This document shows, one piece after another, positions 49,116 through 57,224 of a stretch of DNA of 64,000 nt (position 1 is its first letter; every line of letters starts with the position of its first letter). The translations under genes were made by a program, and so were the position numbers. The notes under the pieces are model-generated. The model saw only the letters and a list, made by a program, of their open reading frames with translations, searched no databases and was not told the DNA's origin. Where the stretch lies: positions 62,001-126,000 of the forward strand of contig NZ_JAFIWA010000007.1 in assembly GCF_018588945.1 (NCBI RefSeq). Direction: 5' to 3'. Origin of the DNA: Microbacterium flavescens. GTDB taxonomy: Bacteria > Actinomycetota > Actinomycetes > Actinomycetales > Microbacteriaceae.

Positions 49116-50282
49116 ATGGGAAGCATCACGCCGTACGAGATCGAGGCAGGACGGCGCTACCGTGTCCGCTGGCGCAACGACCAGCAGAAGCAGGTCGAGA
49201 AGAAGGGTTTCCGCACCAAGAAGGATGCGGAGCTTCACCTCGCGCACAGCGAAGTTTCGCGATCAAACGGCTCCTACACCGATCCGGGCGAGGCGCGCAT
49301 CACGGTGGGCGCGCTCGGCGTCGAGTGGCTCGGCAACAAGGAGCACGCCCTCAAGGCATCGTCGTTCAGCTCGCTGAAGACGTCGTGGCGGGTCTACGTC
49401 CTCCCCCGCTGGGGCGACGTGCGTATCGGGGACATCCGCGCGTCCCATGTCGAGCAGTGGATTCGGGAGCTCTCAGAGGGCACCGCCACGACGAAGCGCA
49501 CCAAGAGTGAGAAGGCCGGCGCAAACCCGCGCTCGGCGAGTGTGGTGTATCGCGCGCTGGGCGTGCTCGCCGGAATTCTCGACACCGCCGTGCGCGATGG
49601 CCGCATCCCTCGCAACGTGGCCCGCGGAGCGCAGAACCTACCGCCGAAGCAGTCGCAGAAGCCGCGGCGATACCTGACTCATGCCGAGGTAGTCCGCCTT
49701 GCCGAGTCGACGAACAACGACACCCACAAGACCCTCATCCTCCTGCTCTCGTACTGCGGGCTCCGCTGGAGCGAGGCGATCGGCATGCACGTCAGCGACA
49801 TCATCTTCCCGAGACATCGGATCCAGGTGCAGCGCGCCGCCGTCGAGGTGGAAGGCAAGATCGTGCTCGGCACACCGAAGAATTGGGAACGTCGGCTAGT
49901 CCCGTTCCCCGCGTTTCTCGAGGGACCGCTCAAACAGCTGTGCCGAGGCAAGCGGTCCGACGGGCTCGTCTTCACCGACCTCGAGGGCAAGCACCTGCGC
50001 CGGGCGAAGACCCAGTACGGCGTGAACTCGTGGTTCACGACCGCGCTCGATCTCGCCGATATCGAGCGGCTCACACCGCACGACCTGCGTCACACTGCCG
50101 CGAGCCTCGCGATCTCGTCAGGGGCGAATGTCAAGGCCGTGCAGCGGATGCTCGGCCACAAGTCGGCTGCGATGACCCTCGACACGTACGCCGATCTGTT
50201 CGACGATGACCTCGCCGACGTCGCCGAGCGGATGAATCAAGGCGGGTTGAACGCGGATGTCGTACGCCTCTGGGCGAGCTGA
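49116..50282 (+). CDS. int: tyrosine recombinase (integrase) of the island
   Basis: A 388-residue phage/ICE-type integrase. An arm-binding domain (about 1-60), a SAM-like core-binding domain (60-175), and the catalytic domain are present. The catalytic residues are Arg217 (GLRWSEA), His322 and Arg325 (HDLRHTAAS), His348 (MLGHKS) and the nucleophile Tyr358 (TLDTYADL). All are intact, so it should be active. It lies with its 3' end toward the tmRNA gene, 230 nt away. It would act on the repeat at 28607 and 50516. Confidence 0.93.
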   Translation: MGSITPYEIEAGRRYRVRWRNDQQKQVEKKGFRTKKDAELHLAHSEVSRSNGSYTDPGEARITVGALGVEWLGNKEHALKASSFSSLKTSWRVYVLPRWGDVRIGDIRASHVEQWIRELSEGTATTKRTKSEKAGANPRSASVVYRALGVLAGILDTAVRDGRIPRNVARGAQNLPPKQSQKPRRYLTHAEVVRLAESTNNDTHKTLILLLSYCGLRWSEAIGMHVSDIIFPRHRIQVQRAAVEVEGKIVLGTPKNWERRLVPFPAFLEGPLKQLCRGKRSDGLVFTDLEGKHLRRAKTQYGVNSWFTTALDLADIERLTPHDLRHTAASLAISSGANVKAVQRMLGHKSAAMTLDTYADLFDDDLADVAERMNQGGLNADVVRLWAS

Positions 50283-50286
50283 CTCC

Positions 50287-50317
50287 CGTTTCGTCTCGCT
50301 GCGCTCACTCGAAGACC
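50287..50317. repeat. dispersed GAGCGAGCGAAGCGAGACGAAAC-type repeat, copy 2
   Basis: CGTTTCGTCTCGCTGCGCTC lies directly after the integrase stop. It is the inverse of the copy at 9082-9111, with a few differences. Confidence 0.5.
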
Positions 50318-50402
50318 CACTCGCGGTCTCTGGCGCTCGCGGGCCCTTGAATCGGCAACTAGCGGCTTTCGGACACGCATTTCGACATACATACGCCAAA
50401 AG

Positions 50403-50425
50403 TTTGTGGGCGATTTGTGGGCGAT
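50403..50425. repeat. integrase arm-type repeats, right end
   Basis: TTTGTGGGCGA is repeated directly twice (50403-50413, 50414-50424). It shares GGGCGATTTGTGGGCGAT with 28751-28768 near the left border. It lies 91 nt from the tmRNA end. Confidence 0.6.
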
Positions 50426-50457
50426 TGGGTTTCGAGCCATCCCACCAACAACGAACG

Positions 50458-50499
50458 AAGGCCCCAAAACCCGCGTGATTACGCGGCTCTCAGGGCCTT
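50458..50499 (-). terminator. replacement tmRNA terminator supplied by the island
   Basis: AAGGCCC (50458-50464) pairs with GGGCCTT (50493-50499); inside CCGCG pairs with CGCGG. It follows the tmRNA 3' end by 16 nt on the minus strand, and the minus-strand tail is TTCGTTCGTT. It plays the role of the stem displaced to 28551-28586. Confidence 0.7.
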
Positions 50500-50515
50500 G
50501 TTCCGTGACAGCGGG

Positions 50516-50538
50516 TGGTGGAGATGGGGGGAATCGAA
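50516..50538. repeat. attachment site, right copy (intact tmRNA end)
   Basis: The last 23 bases of the tmRNA gene, identical to 28607-28629. The gene stays intact at this border, as expected for an element that carries its own copy of the 3' end. Confidence 0.88.
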
Positions 50539-50884
50539 CCCCCGTCCATCGCTGGGATACTGCGTATTCTCCGGGCGCAGTCTGTAGAGACGTTCTGCTC
50601 GGCTCCGACCTTTGTCACAGACACCTAAGTCGACGAGCCCAGCCTGGGAAGAGTCCCACGTGACGTCCAGACGCCATCACGCAGCAAGTCCCCTAGATGA
50701 CGCGAGGATCCGTAGCGGGAACGCCTACGGTCTCACGGAGTTCAGGCTCGCTTAAGCAGCGAGGGCGAACTCATTGCGATTTGCATCGGCAATTATTGTT
50801 TTGCAGAGGTCGTTTACGAGATAACCCTGCATCCTCGGCCCGCTTCCCGCAGATTCACAGGCGATGTCGAAACCGATCATCCCC
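50516..50884 (-). ncRNA. ssrA: tmRNA (SsrA)
   Basis: The 369-nt minus-strand sequence starts GGGGATGATCGGTTTCGAC, the usual 5' tRNA-like end, and finishes GGTTCGATTCCCCCCATC with encoded CCA; the two ends form the acceptor stem. The internal reading frame resumes at GCC and encodes ADANRNEFALAA followed by TAA, the actinobacterial proteolysis tag ending in ALAA. It rescues stalled ribosomes with SmpB, whose gene lies 0.8 kb away. Its 3' end is the target of the island. Confidence 0.95.
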
Positions 50885-51019
50885 ATGAGCCTTCATTGCG
50901 AAGGGCCGCTGTCACGCTGTGGAGTTTCCAAGTGACGGATGCCGCGGCATCCGAGCACATCAGTCTATAACGACTCGGCGACGCAGGCCATTCCCCGGTC
51001 CCGGCGTAGGCTCGCCCAC

Positions 51020-51694
51020 ATGAGCGACGTCGTCATCACCGTCCGTGGCGAGCACGAGACCCGCATCGCCCCCGAACGCGCGATCGCGCACCTCACCGTC
51101 CGCGTGGAGGGTGCGGAGCGTGGCGCGGTCGTCGAGCGCATGGCCGCTCTCAGCGAGCCCGTGCGCGACGACCTCGCGGCGCGCAAGTCCGCCGGCACCG
51201 TCGTCGACTGGACCAGCCAGCGCGTCTCGGTGTGGTCGGAGCGTCCGTGGAATCCCGACGGCCGGCGGCTGGCGCCGGTGCACTACGGCTCCGTCGACTT
51301 CAGCGCGACGTTCACCGACTTCGCCGTGCTGTCGTTCTGGGCCGGCGAGGTCGTCGAGCGAGACGGCGTGCAGCTCGGGTGGATCGAGTGGCAGCTCACG
51401 CCCGAGACGCGTGCGTCGATCGAGCGGGATGTCGCCGCCGGCGCGGTAGGCGTGGCCGTCGCGCGGGCGAACGCCTACGCGGGTGCGATCGGGCTCTCGA
51501 CCGTGACTCCGCTCGAGATCGCCGATCTCGGACTGCTCACGCGCAACGACTCGCCGGCACCCCAGCAGGAGCGGATGCTGGTGGCCAAGGCATCCTTCGC
51601 CGCCGACTCGTCCGGCGGGGCGTCCGCCGTCCAGCTCCAGCCGGAGGACATCATCATCACGGCTGCGGTCGAGGCGCGGTTCGGCGCGAGCTGA
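51020..51694 (+). CDS. SIMPL-domain protein (DUF541)
   Basis: A 224-residue protein. The start VITVRGEHETRIAPERAIAH and the later ANAYAGAIGLSTVTPLEIADLG fit the SIMPL domain (family known as DUF541). No signal peptide is visible, so it is probably cytoplasmic, unlike many SIMPL proteins. The upstream ATG at 50939 would add a region overlapping the tmRNA promoter; 51020 is better. It converges on smpB. Function unknown. Confidence 0.82.
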   Translation: MSDVVITVRGEHETRIAPERAIAHLTVRVEGAERGAVVERMAALSEPVRDDLAARKSAGTVVDWTSQRVSVWSERPWNPDGRRLAPVHYGSVDFSATFTDFAVLSFWAGEVVERDGVQLGWIEWQLTPETRASIERDVAAGAVGVAVARANAYAGAIGLSTVTPLEIADLGLLTRNDSPAPQQERMLVAKASFAADSSGGASAVQLQPEDIIITAAVEARFGAS

Positions 51695-51702
51695 GCTCGG
51701 GC

Positions 51703-52179
51703 CTACTCCCCCAGCCGGTTTCGGCTGCGCATCGCACGCTCCGCCTCGCGCTTGTCCTCGCGCTCGCGGATCGTCTGACGCTTCTCGTATTCGCGCTTGC
51801 CCTTCGCGACCGCGATCTCCACCTTCGCGCGGCCGTCGGAGAAGTAGAGCTTGAGGGGCACGAGGGTGTAGCCGCCCGCCGAGACCGCGTGCGAGAGCTT
51901 GATGATCTCGTCCTTGTGGAGGAGCAGCTTGCGCACGCGCTTGGACGCGTGGTTGGTCCAGTGCCCCTGCGAGTACTCGGGGATGTGCACCGCATCGAGG
52001 AACGCCTCGCCGCCGTTGATGTACGCGTAGCCGTCGGAGATGTTGGCGCGCCCCTGTCGCAGCGACTTGACCTCGGTGCCGGTCAGCACGAGGCCGGCCT
52101 CATAGGTCTTCTCGATGGTGTACTCGTGGCGCGCGCGACGGTTGGTCGCGACGACCGTCTCCCCGCGTTCCCTGGGCAT
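51703..52179 (-). CDS. smpB: SsrA-binding protein SmpB
   Basis: A 158-residue protein typical of Smp[32 protein letters not shown], then [16 protein letters not shown] and [27 protein letters not shown], ending in the basic C-terminal tail [24 protein letters not shown] that inserts into the ribosome. It binds the tRNA-like part of tmRNA. It is downstream of ftsX in the conserved actinobacterial cluster and convergent with the SIMPL gene. Confidence 0.95.
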   Translation of the reverse strand: MPRERGETVVATNRRARHEYTIEKTYEAGLVLTGTEVKSLRQGRANISDGYAYINGGEAFLDAVHIPEYSQGHWTNHASKRVRKLLLHKDEIIKLSHAVSAGGYTLVPLKLYFSDGRAKVEIAVAKGKREYEKRQTIREREDKREAERAMRSRNRLGE

Positions 52180-52253
52180 GGTGGCTCCTCGATCATTCGC
52201 CGCGCGGGCGCACGGCAGCCGCTCAGTCTACCCCCGGGCGCGCCTCGACAGCG

Positions 52254-53168
52254 TCAGGCCCGCAGCCAGCGCCGGATGGCGAAGCTCGCCGAGAGGGCGG
52301 CCAGGACGATCCCGATGAGGATCAGCACCGGCACGACGATCCAGGTGTCGTCCAGCCCGACCCACGTGGTGACGAACTCGACGCGGCCGCGCAGATACTG
52401 GTCGACGCCGAAGTGCACGCCGGCGATCACGGCCCCGCTGGCGAGCAGCGAGCCGATGAGCGCGGCGAACACGCCTTCCAGCACGAAGGGGGTCTGAATG
52501 AATCGATTGGATGCCCCGACCAGGCGCATGATGCCCAGTTCGCGCCGTCGCGCATAGGCCGAGAGCCGGATGGTGGTGGCGATGAGGAGCACGGCCGCGA
52601 CGAGCATGAGGGCGGCGATGCCGACGGCGATGTAGGTCGCGACGGTCAGCGCCGAGAACAGCGGCTCGAGGTACTGGAGCTGGTCCTGCACCTCTTCCAC
52701 TCCCTCGGTTCCCGCGAACGCCTCGATGATCACGTCGGACTGGTTCTGGTCGACCAGGTTGATCCAGTACGTCTCGTTCAGCTGGTCGGGGGTGATGACG
52801 CTCGCGTAGTCCTCGCCGAGGAGCTCGATGACGTTCTCGTATGCCTCTTCGCTGTCCTCGAACCGAACGTCGCGGATGAGCGGCGACAGCGCGGGGCCGT
52901 CGAGCTTCTCCTGCACCGCGGCGAGCTGCTCCTCGGTCGCCACGCCCTCGGTGCAGGTCGGCGCCTGCGAGATCGCGGTGCACATGTAGATCGCGACCTG
53001 GGCGCGATCCACCCAGAAGTCCTTCATGATGCCGATCTGCATCTGCATGAGCATCGCGGCGCCGACGAACGTCAGCGACACGAACGTCACCAGCACGACC
53101 GAGATGACCATGGAGGCGTTGCGGCGGAGGCCGGTGAACGCCTCGCCGAGGATGAGGCCGATCCTCAT
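52254..53168 (-). CDS. ftsX: cell-division ABC permease FtsX
   Basis: A 304-residue protein. The N-terminal helix RRNASMVISVVLVTFVSLTFVG is followed by the periplasmic domain (about 50-175) with two cysteines (MCTAISQAPTC), then three helices in the C-terminal half (TYIAVGIAALMLVAAVLLIATTI, LEGVFAALIGSLLASGAVIAG, VPVLILIGIVLAALSASFAI). It transmits ATPase action of FtsE to a cell-wall hydrolase at the septum. It overlaps ftsE by 4 nt. Confidence 0.93.
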   Translation of the reverse strand: MRIGLILGEAFTGLRRNASMVISVVLVTFVSLTFVGAAMLMQMQIGIMKDFWVDRAQVAIYMCTAISQAPTCTEGVATEEQLAAVQEKLDGPALSPLIRDVRFEDSEEAYENVIELLGEDYASVITPDQLNETYWINLVDQNQSDVIIEAFAGTEGVEEVQDQLQYLEPLFSALTVATYIAVGIAALMLVAAVLLIATTIRLSAYARRRELGIMRLVGASNRFIQTPFVLEGVFAALIGSLLASGAVIAGVHFGVDQYLRGRVEFVTTWVGLDDTWIVVPVLILIGIVLAALSASFAIRRWLRA

Positions 53169-54244
53169 GATGTGGGCCCCACTTCGTCGTCGGGGTCCGT
53201 CGCCCCGAGCCCCAGCCGGTCGGCGAGGCCCAGCTCTGCCACGTCCACCTCGGGGATGTCGGCGACCGGGATGGGCGCCGTCTGCGGCGCGCGCGGCGCC
53301 GGAGGCACGGGCGTCTCCGCCTCCACCTCGCCGATGGCGTCCACGTCTGGCGTCGGCGCTGCGGATGCGGGCACGCTCGACGCGGAGGACGGCGCGGGCG
53401 CGGCATCCGTCCCCTCTTCCTGCTCGAGGTTCGCGAGGGTCGGATCGAGCCCGGCCTCGGCCGCCGCAGCGGCCTCTCGCTGCACCTCGAGCACGGCGGT
53501 GAGCGCCGCGACCGCGGCCGCTCCGCGCTCCTGCTGGGGGGCGAGGCTCGGGAGTCCGGACGTGTCGCCGTAGCCGCCGTGCCGCTCGTCGCGCACGATC
53601 TCGCCGTGGACGAGCTCGATGACGCGGCGCTGCATCTGGTCGACGAAGCCTGCCTCGTGGGTGGCCATGACGACGGTGGTGCCGCCGGCGTTGATGCGCG
53701 CGAGGAGCTGCATGATGTCGACGGATGTCGCGGGGTCGAGGTTTCCGGTCGGCTCGTCGGCGAGGAGCACCTGCGGCCGGTTCACCAGGGCGCGGGCGAT
53801 CGCGACGCGCTGCTGCTCACCGCCCGACAGCTCGTGCGGGAACCGCTTCTCTTTACCCGCCAGGCCGACGAGCGCCAGGACCTCGGGGACGGTCTGCTGG
53901 ATGAAGCCTCGCGACGAGCCGATGACCTGCAGCGTGAAGGCGACGTTCTGGAAGACGGTCTTGGTGGGGAGGAGGCGGAAGTCCTGGAACACCGCGCCGA
54001 TGTGCCGCCGGAAGTAGGGCACCTTGCGGTTCGACAGCGTGCGGAGGTCGCGTCCGAGCACGACCACCCGGCCGTCGCTGGGCGTCTCTTCGCGGAGGAT
54101 CATGCGCAGGCACGACGACTTGCCTGAGCCGGAGGCGCCGACGAGGAACACGAATTCGCCGCGCAGCACCTCGAAGTCGACATTGCTCAGGGCAGGCTTC
54201 GACGTGCCCTTGTAGCGCTTCGTGACGTTCTCGAACCGGATCAT
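53165..54244 (-). CDS. ftsE: cell-division ABC ATPase FtsE with long C-terminal extension
   Basis: A 359-residue protein; the ATPase core (about 1-220) has Walker A LVGASGSGKSS, signature LSGGEQQRVAIARAL and Walker B VLLADEPTGNLD. From about 225 there is an extra 130-residue tail, rich in Ala, Pro, Glu and Thr, ending ADRLGLGATDPDDEVGPTS, where ordinary FtsE stops at about 230. The tail is probably unstructured and may bind a partner; no motif is clear. It starts next to a divergent HNH gene, with FtsX overlapping at the 3' end. Confidence 0.93.
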   Translation of the reverse strand: MIRFENVTKRYKGTSKPALSNVDFEVLRGEFVFLVGASGSGKSSCLRMILREETPSDGRVVVLGRDLRTLSNRKVPYFRRHIGAVFQDFRLLPTKTVFQNVAFTLQVIGSSRGFIQQTVPEVLALVGLAGKEKRFPHELSGGEQQRVAIARALVNRPQVLLADEPTGNLDPATSVDIMQLLARINAGGTTVVMATHEAGFVDQMQRRVIELVHGEIVRDERHGGYGDTSGLPSLAPQQERGAAAVAALTAVLEVQREAAAAAEAGLDPTLANLEQEEGTDAAPAPSSASSVPASAAPTPDVDAIGEVEAETPVPPAPRAPQTAPIPVADIPEVDVAELGLADRLGLGATDPDDEVGPTS

Positions 54245-54361
54245 GGCCTAACGAGCCTAAGCGGATGCCTCGCCCCCCGCTCCCGCGACACCCGGCGCCG
54301 CGGCATCCGATCGTCCGTGCGGGCGGCCCGAATGTCGTAGGTATGTTCTAAAGTCCAAGAC

Positions 54362-55651
54362 ATGACCGACGACCCGTTCTCCAATCCGTCCGAGGCGGAT
54401 GCCTGCGACGACGGTGGCAACGGGTTCGAGGGTCCGGATGACGTGGCGCGGGTGACCGAGGTGGCCGCGATGATGTCGGTGTTCGCCGCTCAGCGGGTCA
54501 TGAGGGTCGAGGCGATGCGGCGCAACGCGCTCGAAGATGCGGCCCGCTACGGCGGTGCCGTCGTATCGGTGGTCGAACGGTCGGTGCGGTTGGAGCTGGC
54601 GGCGGCACTGCGGGTCACCGAGCACACCGCGGCTGCGCTTCTCGGGTTCTCCGAGGCCCTGGTGCACCGGTACCCGGGTGCGCTGGCGGCACTCGAGCGC
54701 GCACAGATCACCGAGCGGCACGCCGAGGTCCTCGTCAACCTGCTCGATGTGGTCGAACCCGATGTGCGCGCGCGGGTAGCCCCCGCGGCCGTCGAGTTGG
54801 CGATCGGTCTGCCGGTGGGTGCGTTCCAACGGCGGCTGCGGGCGCTCCTCGACGCGGAGCGCGCGGCGACGCTCGCCGAGCGGCACGAGGCGGCCATACG
54901 GCAGCGGCGCGTGATCGTCGACGTCGCGCACGACGGCATGGCGTGGCTGCACGCGTTCCTGCCCGCCGTCGAGGCCCGTGCGATCCAGGGACGACTGACC
55001 GCGATCGCCAAGACGCTCGCCGACAACGACGAGCGCACACTGGACGAGCGGCGCGCAGACGTGTTGGGCGACCTGCTCATCGACGGCGACACGACGGCGC
55101 TTCCACCGCAGGCATCGGGGATCCGGGCCACGGTCAGCGTCACCGTCCCCGTCTTCACCCTCCTCGACGAGGCCACCGACGCCGCGCCGGCTGTGGTGGA
55201 GGGCGTCGGTCCGGTGACCACGACGCAGGCGCGCCAGCTGGCCGGCGGAGCAGACGGATGGACGCGGATCCTCACGCATCCCGAGACCGGGATGGTGCTG
55301 TCCGTCGGGCGCGACCAGTACCGACCGCCTCCTGCGCTGCGCCGCCTGGTCCGATGGCGCGCCGACCGGTGCATGGCCCCCGGCTGCGGCATCCCCGCCG
55401 GCAGATGCGAGATCGACCACACCGTCGCCTGGGAGCACGGCGGTGCCACGGCGCTCGACAATCTCGCGCCGCTCTGCAAGGGCCACCACACCCTCAAGCA
55501 TCACGGCGGCTGGCGGGTGAACCAGATCCCGGGCACCGGGGGTGCCCTGCAGTGGATCTCGCCGTCCGGACGGCGCTACCGCGTCGACCCCGAGCGACCC
55601 GTCCCCGTCTTCCGGCCGTCCGTCGGCGACACCACCTCCGCTCCCTTCTGA
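54362..55651 (+). CDS. HNH endonuclease with DUF222 domain
   Basis: A 429-residue protein. DUF222 covers most of the first 300 residues (ALRVTEHTAAALLGFSEALV, MAWLHAFLPAVEARAIQGRL). The C-terminal HNH motif is CMAPGCGIPAGRCEIDHTVA and WEHGGATALDNLAPLCKGHH, with the catalytic His after Asp, Asn and final His. Family members are often multicopy in actinobacteria and are linked to 13E12-type repeat elements (family knowledge). It lies between ftsE and prfB. Confidence 0.88.
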   Translation: MTDDPFSNPSEADACDDGGNGFEGPDDVARVTEVAAMMSVFAAQRVMRVEAMRRNALEDAARYGGAVVSVVERSVRLELAAALRVTEHTAAALLGFSEALVHRYPGALAALERAQITERHAEVLVNLLDVVEPDVRARVAPAAVELAIGLPVGAFQRRLRALLDAERAATLAERHEAAIRQRRVIVDVAHDGMAWLHAFLPAVEARAIQGRLTAIAKTLADNDERTLDERRADVLGDLLIDGDTTALPPQASGIRATVSVTVPVFTLLDEATDAAPAVVEGVGPVTTTQARQLAGGADGWTRILTHPETGMVLSVGRDQYRPPPALRRLVRWRADRCMAPGCGIPAGRCEIDHTVAWEHGGATALDNLAPLCKGHHTLKHHGGWRVNQIPGTGGALQWISPSGRRYRVDPERPVPVFRPSVGDTTSAPF

Positions 55652-55719
55652 GCTAGGTGCCGGGCGCGCGGGCGAGGCCGGACTGGACGCGACGACGCGT
55701 GGCACCGACGATGGAACGC

Positions 55720-56067
55720 ATGACCGCGTTTCCCATCCCCGCAGCCGAGCTGCTCATCGGCGCATCGCGGACGATGCGCTTCGAAGGCGAGCAGTACGGC
55801 TCTGGCGTCTCGTTCTTCTACGTCGACAACGACCCCGGCATGGGGCCGGGTCTGCACCGCCACCCGTACACCGAGACGTGGCTCGTGATCGAGGGCGAGG
55901 CCACCATCCGGATGGGCGACGACACCGTCATCGCTCACGCCGGAGACACCGCCGTGGTGGCCGCCGACACGTGGCACGGCTTCACGAACACCGGTCAGGG
56001 CCGGCTGCGGATCGTGTGCATCCACGCGTCGCCGGTCATGATCCAGGAGAACCTCGACGAGAGCTGA
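55720..56067 (+). CDS. cupin-domain protein
   Basis: A 115-residue single-domain cupin. The metal-binding motifs are GLHRHPYTETWLVIEGEATI (cupin 1: H-x-H...E) and ADTWHGFTNTG (cupin 2 His). The ATG at 55720 follows GGA; ATG 55711 is an alternative. The open frame reaching 55657 is not needed. It may be an isomerase or binding protein; the substrate is not known. It is convergent with prfB. Confidence 0.8.
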   Translation: MTAFPIPAAELLIGASRTMRFEGEQYGSGVSFFYVDNDPGMGPGLHRHPYTETWLVIEGEATIRMGDDTVIAHAGDTAVVAADTWHGFTNTGQGRLRIVCIHASPVMIQENLDES

Positions 56068-56089
56068 GGCCGACCGTCGCCGTCCGGCG

Positions 56090-57199
56090 TCAGTCGTCGT
56101 CCTTGCGCTTGCGCCACCGGATGCCGGCCGAGATGAAGCCGTCGAGATCGCCGTCGAACACGACGGCCGGGTTGCCGACCTCGTGCCCCGTGCGCAGGTC
56201 CTTCACGAGCTGCTGGCCGTAGAGGAAGTAGGACCGCATCTGGTCGCCCCAGCTCGCGGTGATGACACCGGCGAGCTCCTTCTTCTTCGCGGCTTCCTCT
56301 TCGCGCTGCAGCAGCATCAGGCGCGTCTGGAGCACCCGCATCGCTGCGGCGCGGTTCTGGATCTGGGACTTCTCGTTCTGCATCGACACGACCAGGCCCG
56401 TCGGGAGGTGGGTGATGCGGACGGCGGAGTCGGTGGTGTTGACCGACTGCCCGCCAGGGCCCGACGAGCGGAAGACGTCGACGCGGATGTCGCTCTCCGG
56501 AACCTCGACCTCTTGGGCCTCCTCCATGACGGGGATGACCTCGACCGCGGCGAAGCTGGTCTGCCGCTTGTCGGCCGATCCGAAGGGGCTGATGCGGGCG
56601 AGCCGGTGGGTGCCGGCCTCGACCGAGAGGGTGCCGTAGGCGTACGGAGCGTCGACCTCGAACGTGGCCGACTTGATGCCCGCGCCCTCGGCGTACGACG
56701 TGTCCATCACCTTGACGGGGTACTTGTGGCGCTCGGCCCAGCGCAGGTACATGCGCAGCAGCATCTCGGCGAAGTCGGTGGCGTCGTCGCCACCCGCGCC
56801 CGAGCGGATCGTGACGACGGCCGAGCGGTCGTCGTACTCGCCGTCGAGGAGAGTCTGCACCTCGAGCTGCCCGATGATGTCTTCGAGCTCGGCGATCTCG
56901 TGACGCGCCTCCTCGGCGGAATCCTCGTCGTCCATCTCGTTCGCGAGCTCCACCAGGACTTCGAGATCATCGAGCCGCGCCTCGACATCATTGACCCGCT
57001 TGAGCTCAGCCTGACGGTGGCTGAGGGCGCTGGTGACCTTCTGCGCCTTCTCCACGTCGTCCCACAGATCGGGCGCCCCGGCCGCCTCGCTCAGCCGCGC
57101 GATCTCGGCCGTGAGTGCGTCGACGTCGACCACGGACTTGATGTCGGAGAACGTGGAGCGCAGGGCCTGGATATCGGCGGAGGGGTCGAAGTCGAGCAT
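56090..57199 (-). CDS. prfB: peptide chain release factor 2 (RF2)
   Basis: A 369-residue release factor. The GGQ loop is [17 protein letters not shown] and the stop-codon reader motif is SPF (ISPFGSADK). The N-terminal coiled coil is [20 protein letters not shown]. The frame is continuous, without the +1 frameshift used by many other bacteria, as usual in actinobacteria. It terminates translation at UGA and UAA. The expected neighbours ftsE-ftsX-smpB are nearby, but two genes have moved in between. Confidence 0.95.
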   Translation of the reverse strand: MLDFDPSADIQALRSTFSDIKSVVDVDALTAEIARLSEAAGAPDLWDDVEKAQKVTSALSHRQAELKRVNDVEARLDDLEVLVELANEMDDEDSAEEARHEIAELEDIIGQLEVQTLLDGEYDDRSAVVTIRSGAGGDDATDFAEMLLRMYLRWAERHKYPVKVMDTSYAEGAGIKSATFEVDAPYAYGTLSVEAGTHRLARISPFGSADKRQTSFAAVEVIPVMEEAQEVEVPESDIRVDVFRSSGPGGQSVNTTDSAVRITHLPTGLVVSMQNEKSQIQNRAAAMRVLQTRLMLLQREEEAAKKKELAGVITASWGDQMRSYFLYGQQLVKDLRTGHEVGNPAVVFDGDLDGFISAGIRWRKRKDDD

Positions 57200-57224
57200 G
57201 ACAGTCCAGACTAACGTGGATGCG

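Larger units (their letters stand above)
28607..50538. mobile_element. tmRNA-integrated genomic island carrying CBASS
   Basis: About 21.9 kb between two copies of the 23-bp tmRNA 3' end (28607-28629 and 50516-50538). It holds a tyrosine integrase next to the intact tmRNA gene, an excisionase-like gene near the other end, a relaxase-like gene, CBASS, a surface protein and metabolic cargo. No type IV secretion or phage structural genes are seen. It is best called an integrative and possibly mobilisable element or its remnant. Parts, notably 36.7-41.4 kb, are visibly less GC-rich than the flanks, a sign of transfer. Confidence 0.85.

Noticed and set aside
50885-51019. tmRNA promoter
   Set aside because: A TTGGAA-like -35 occurs but no matched -10 at normal spacing.
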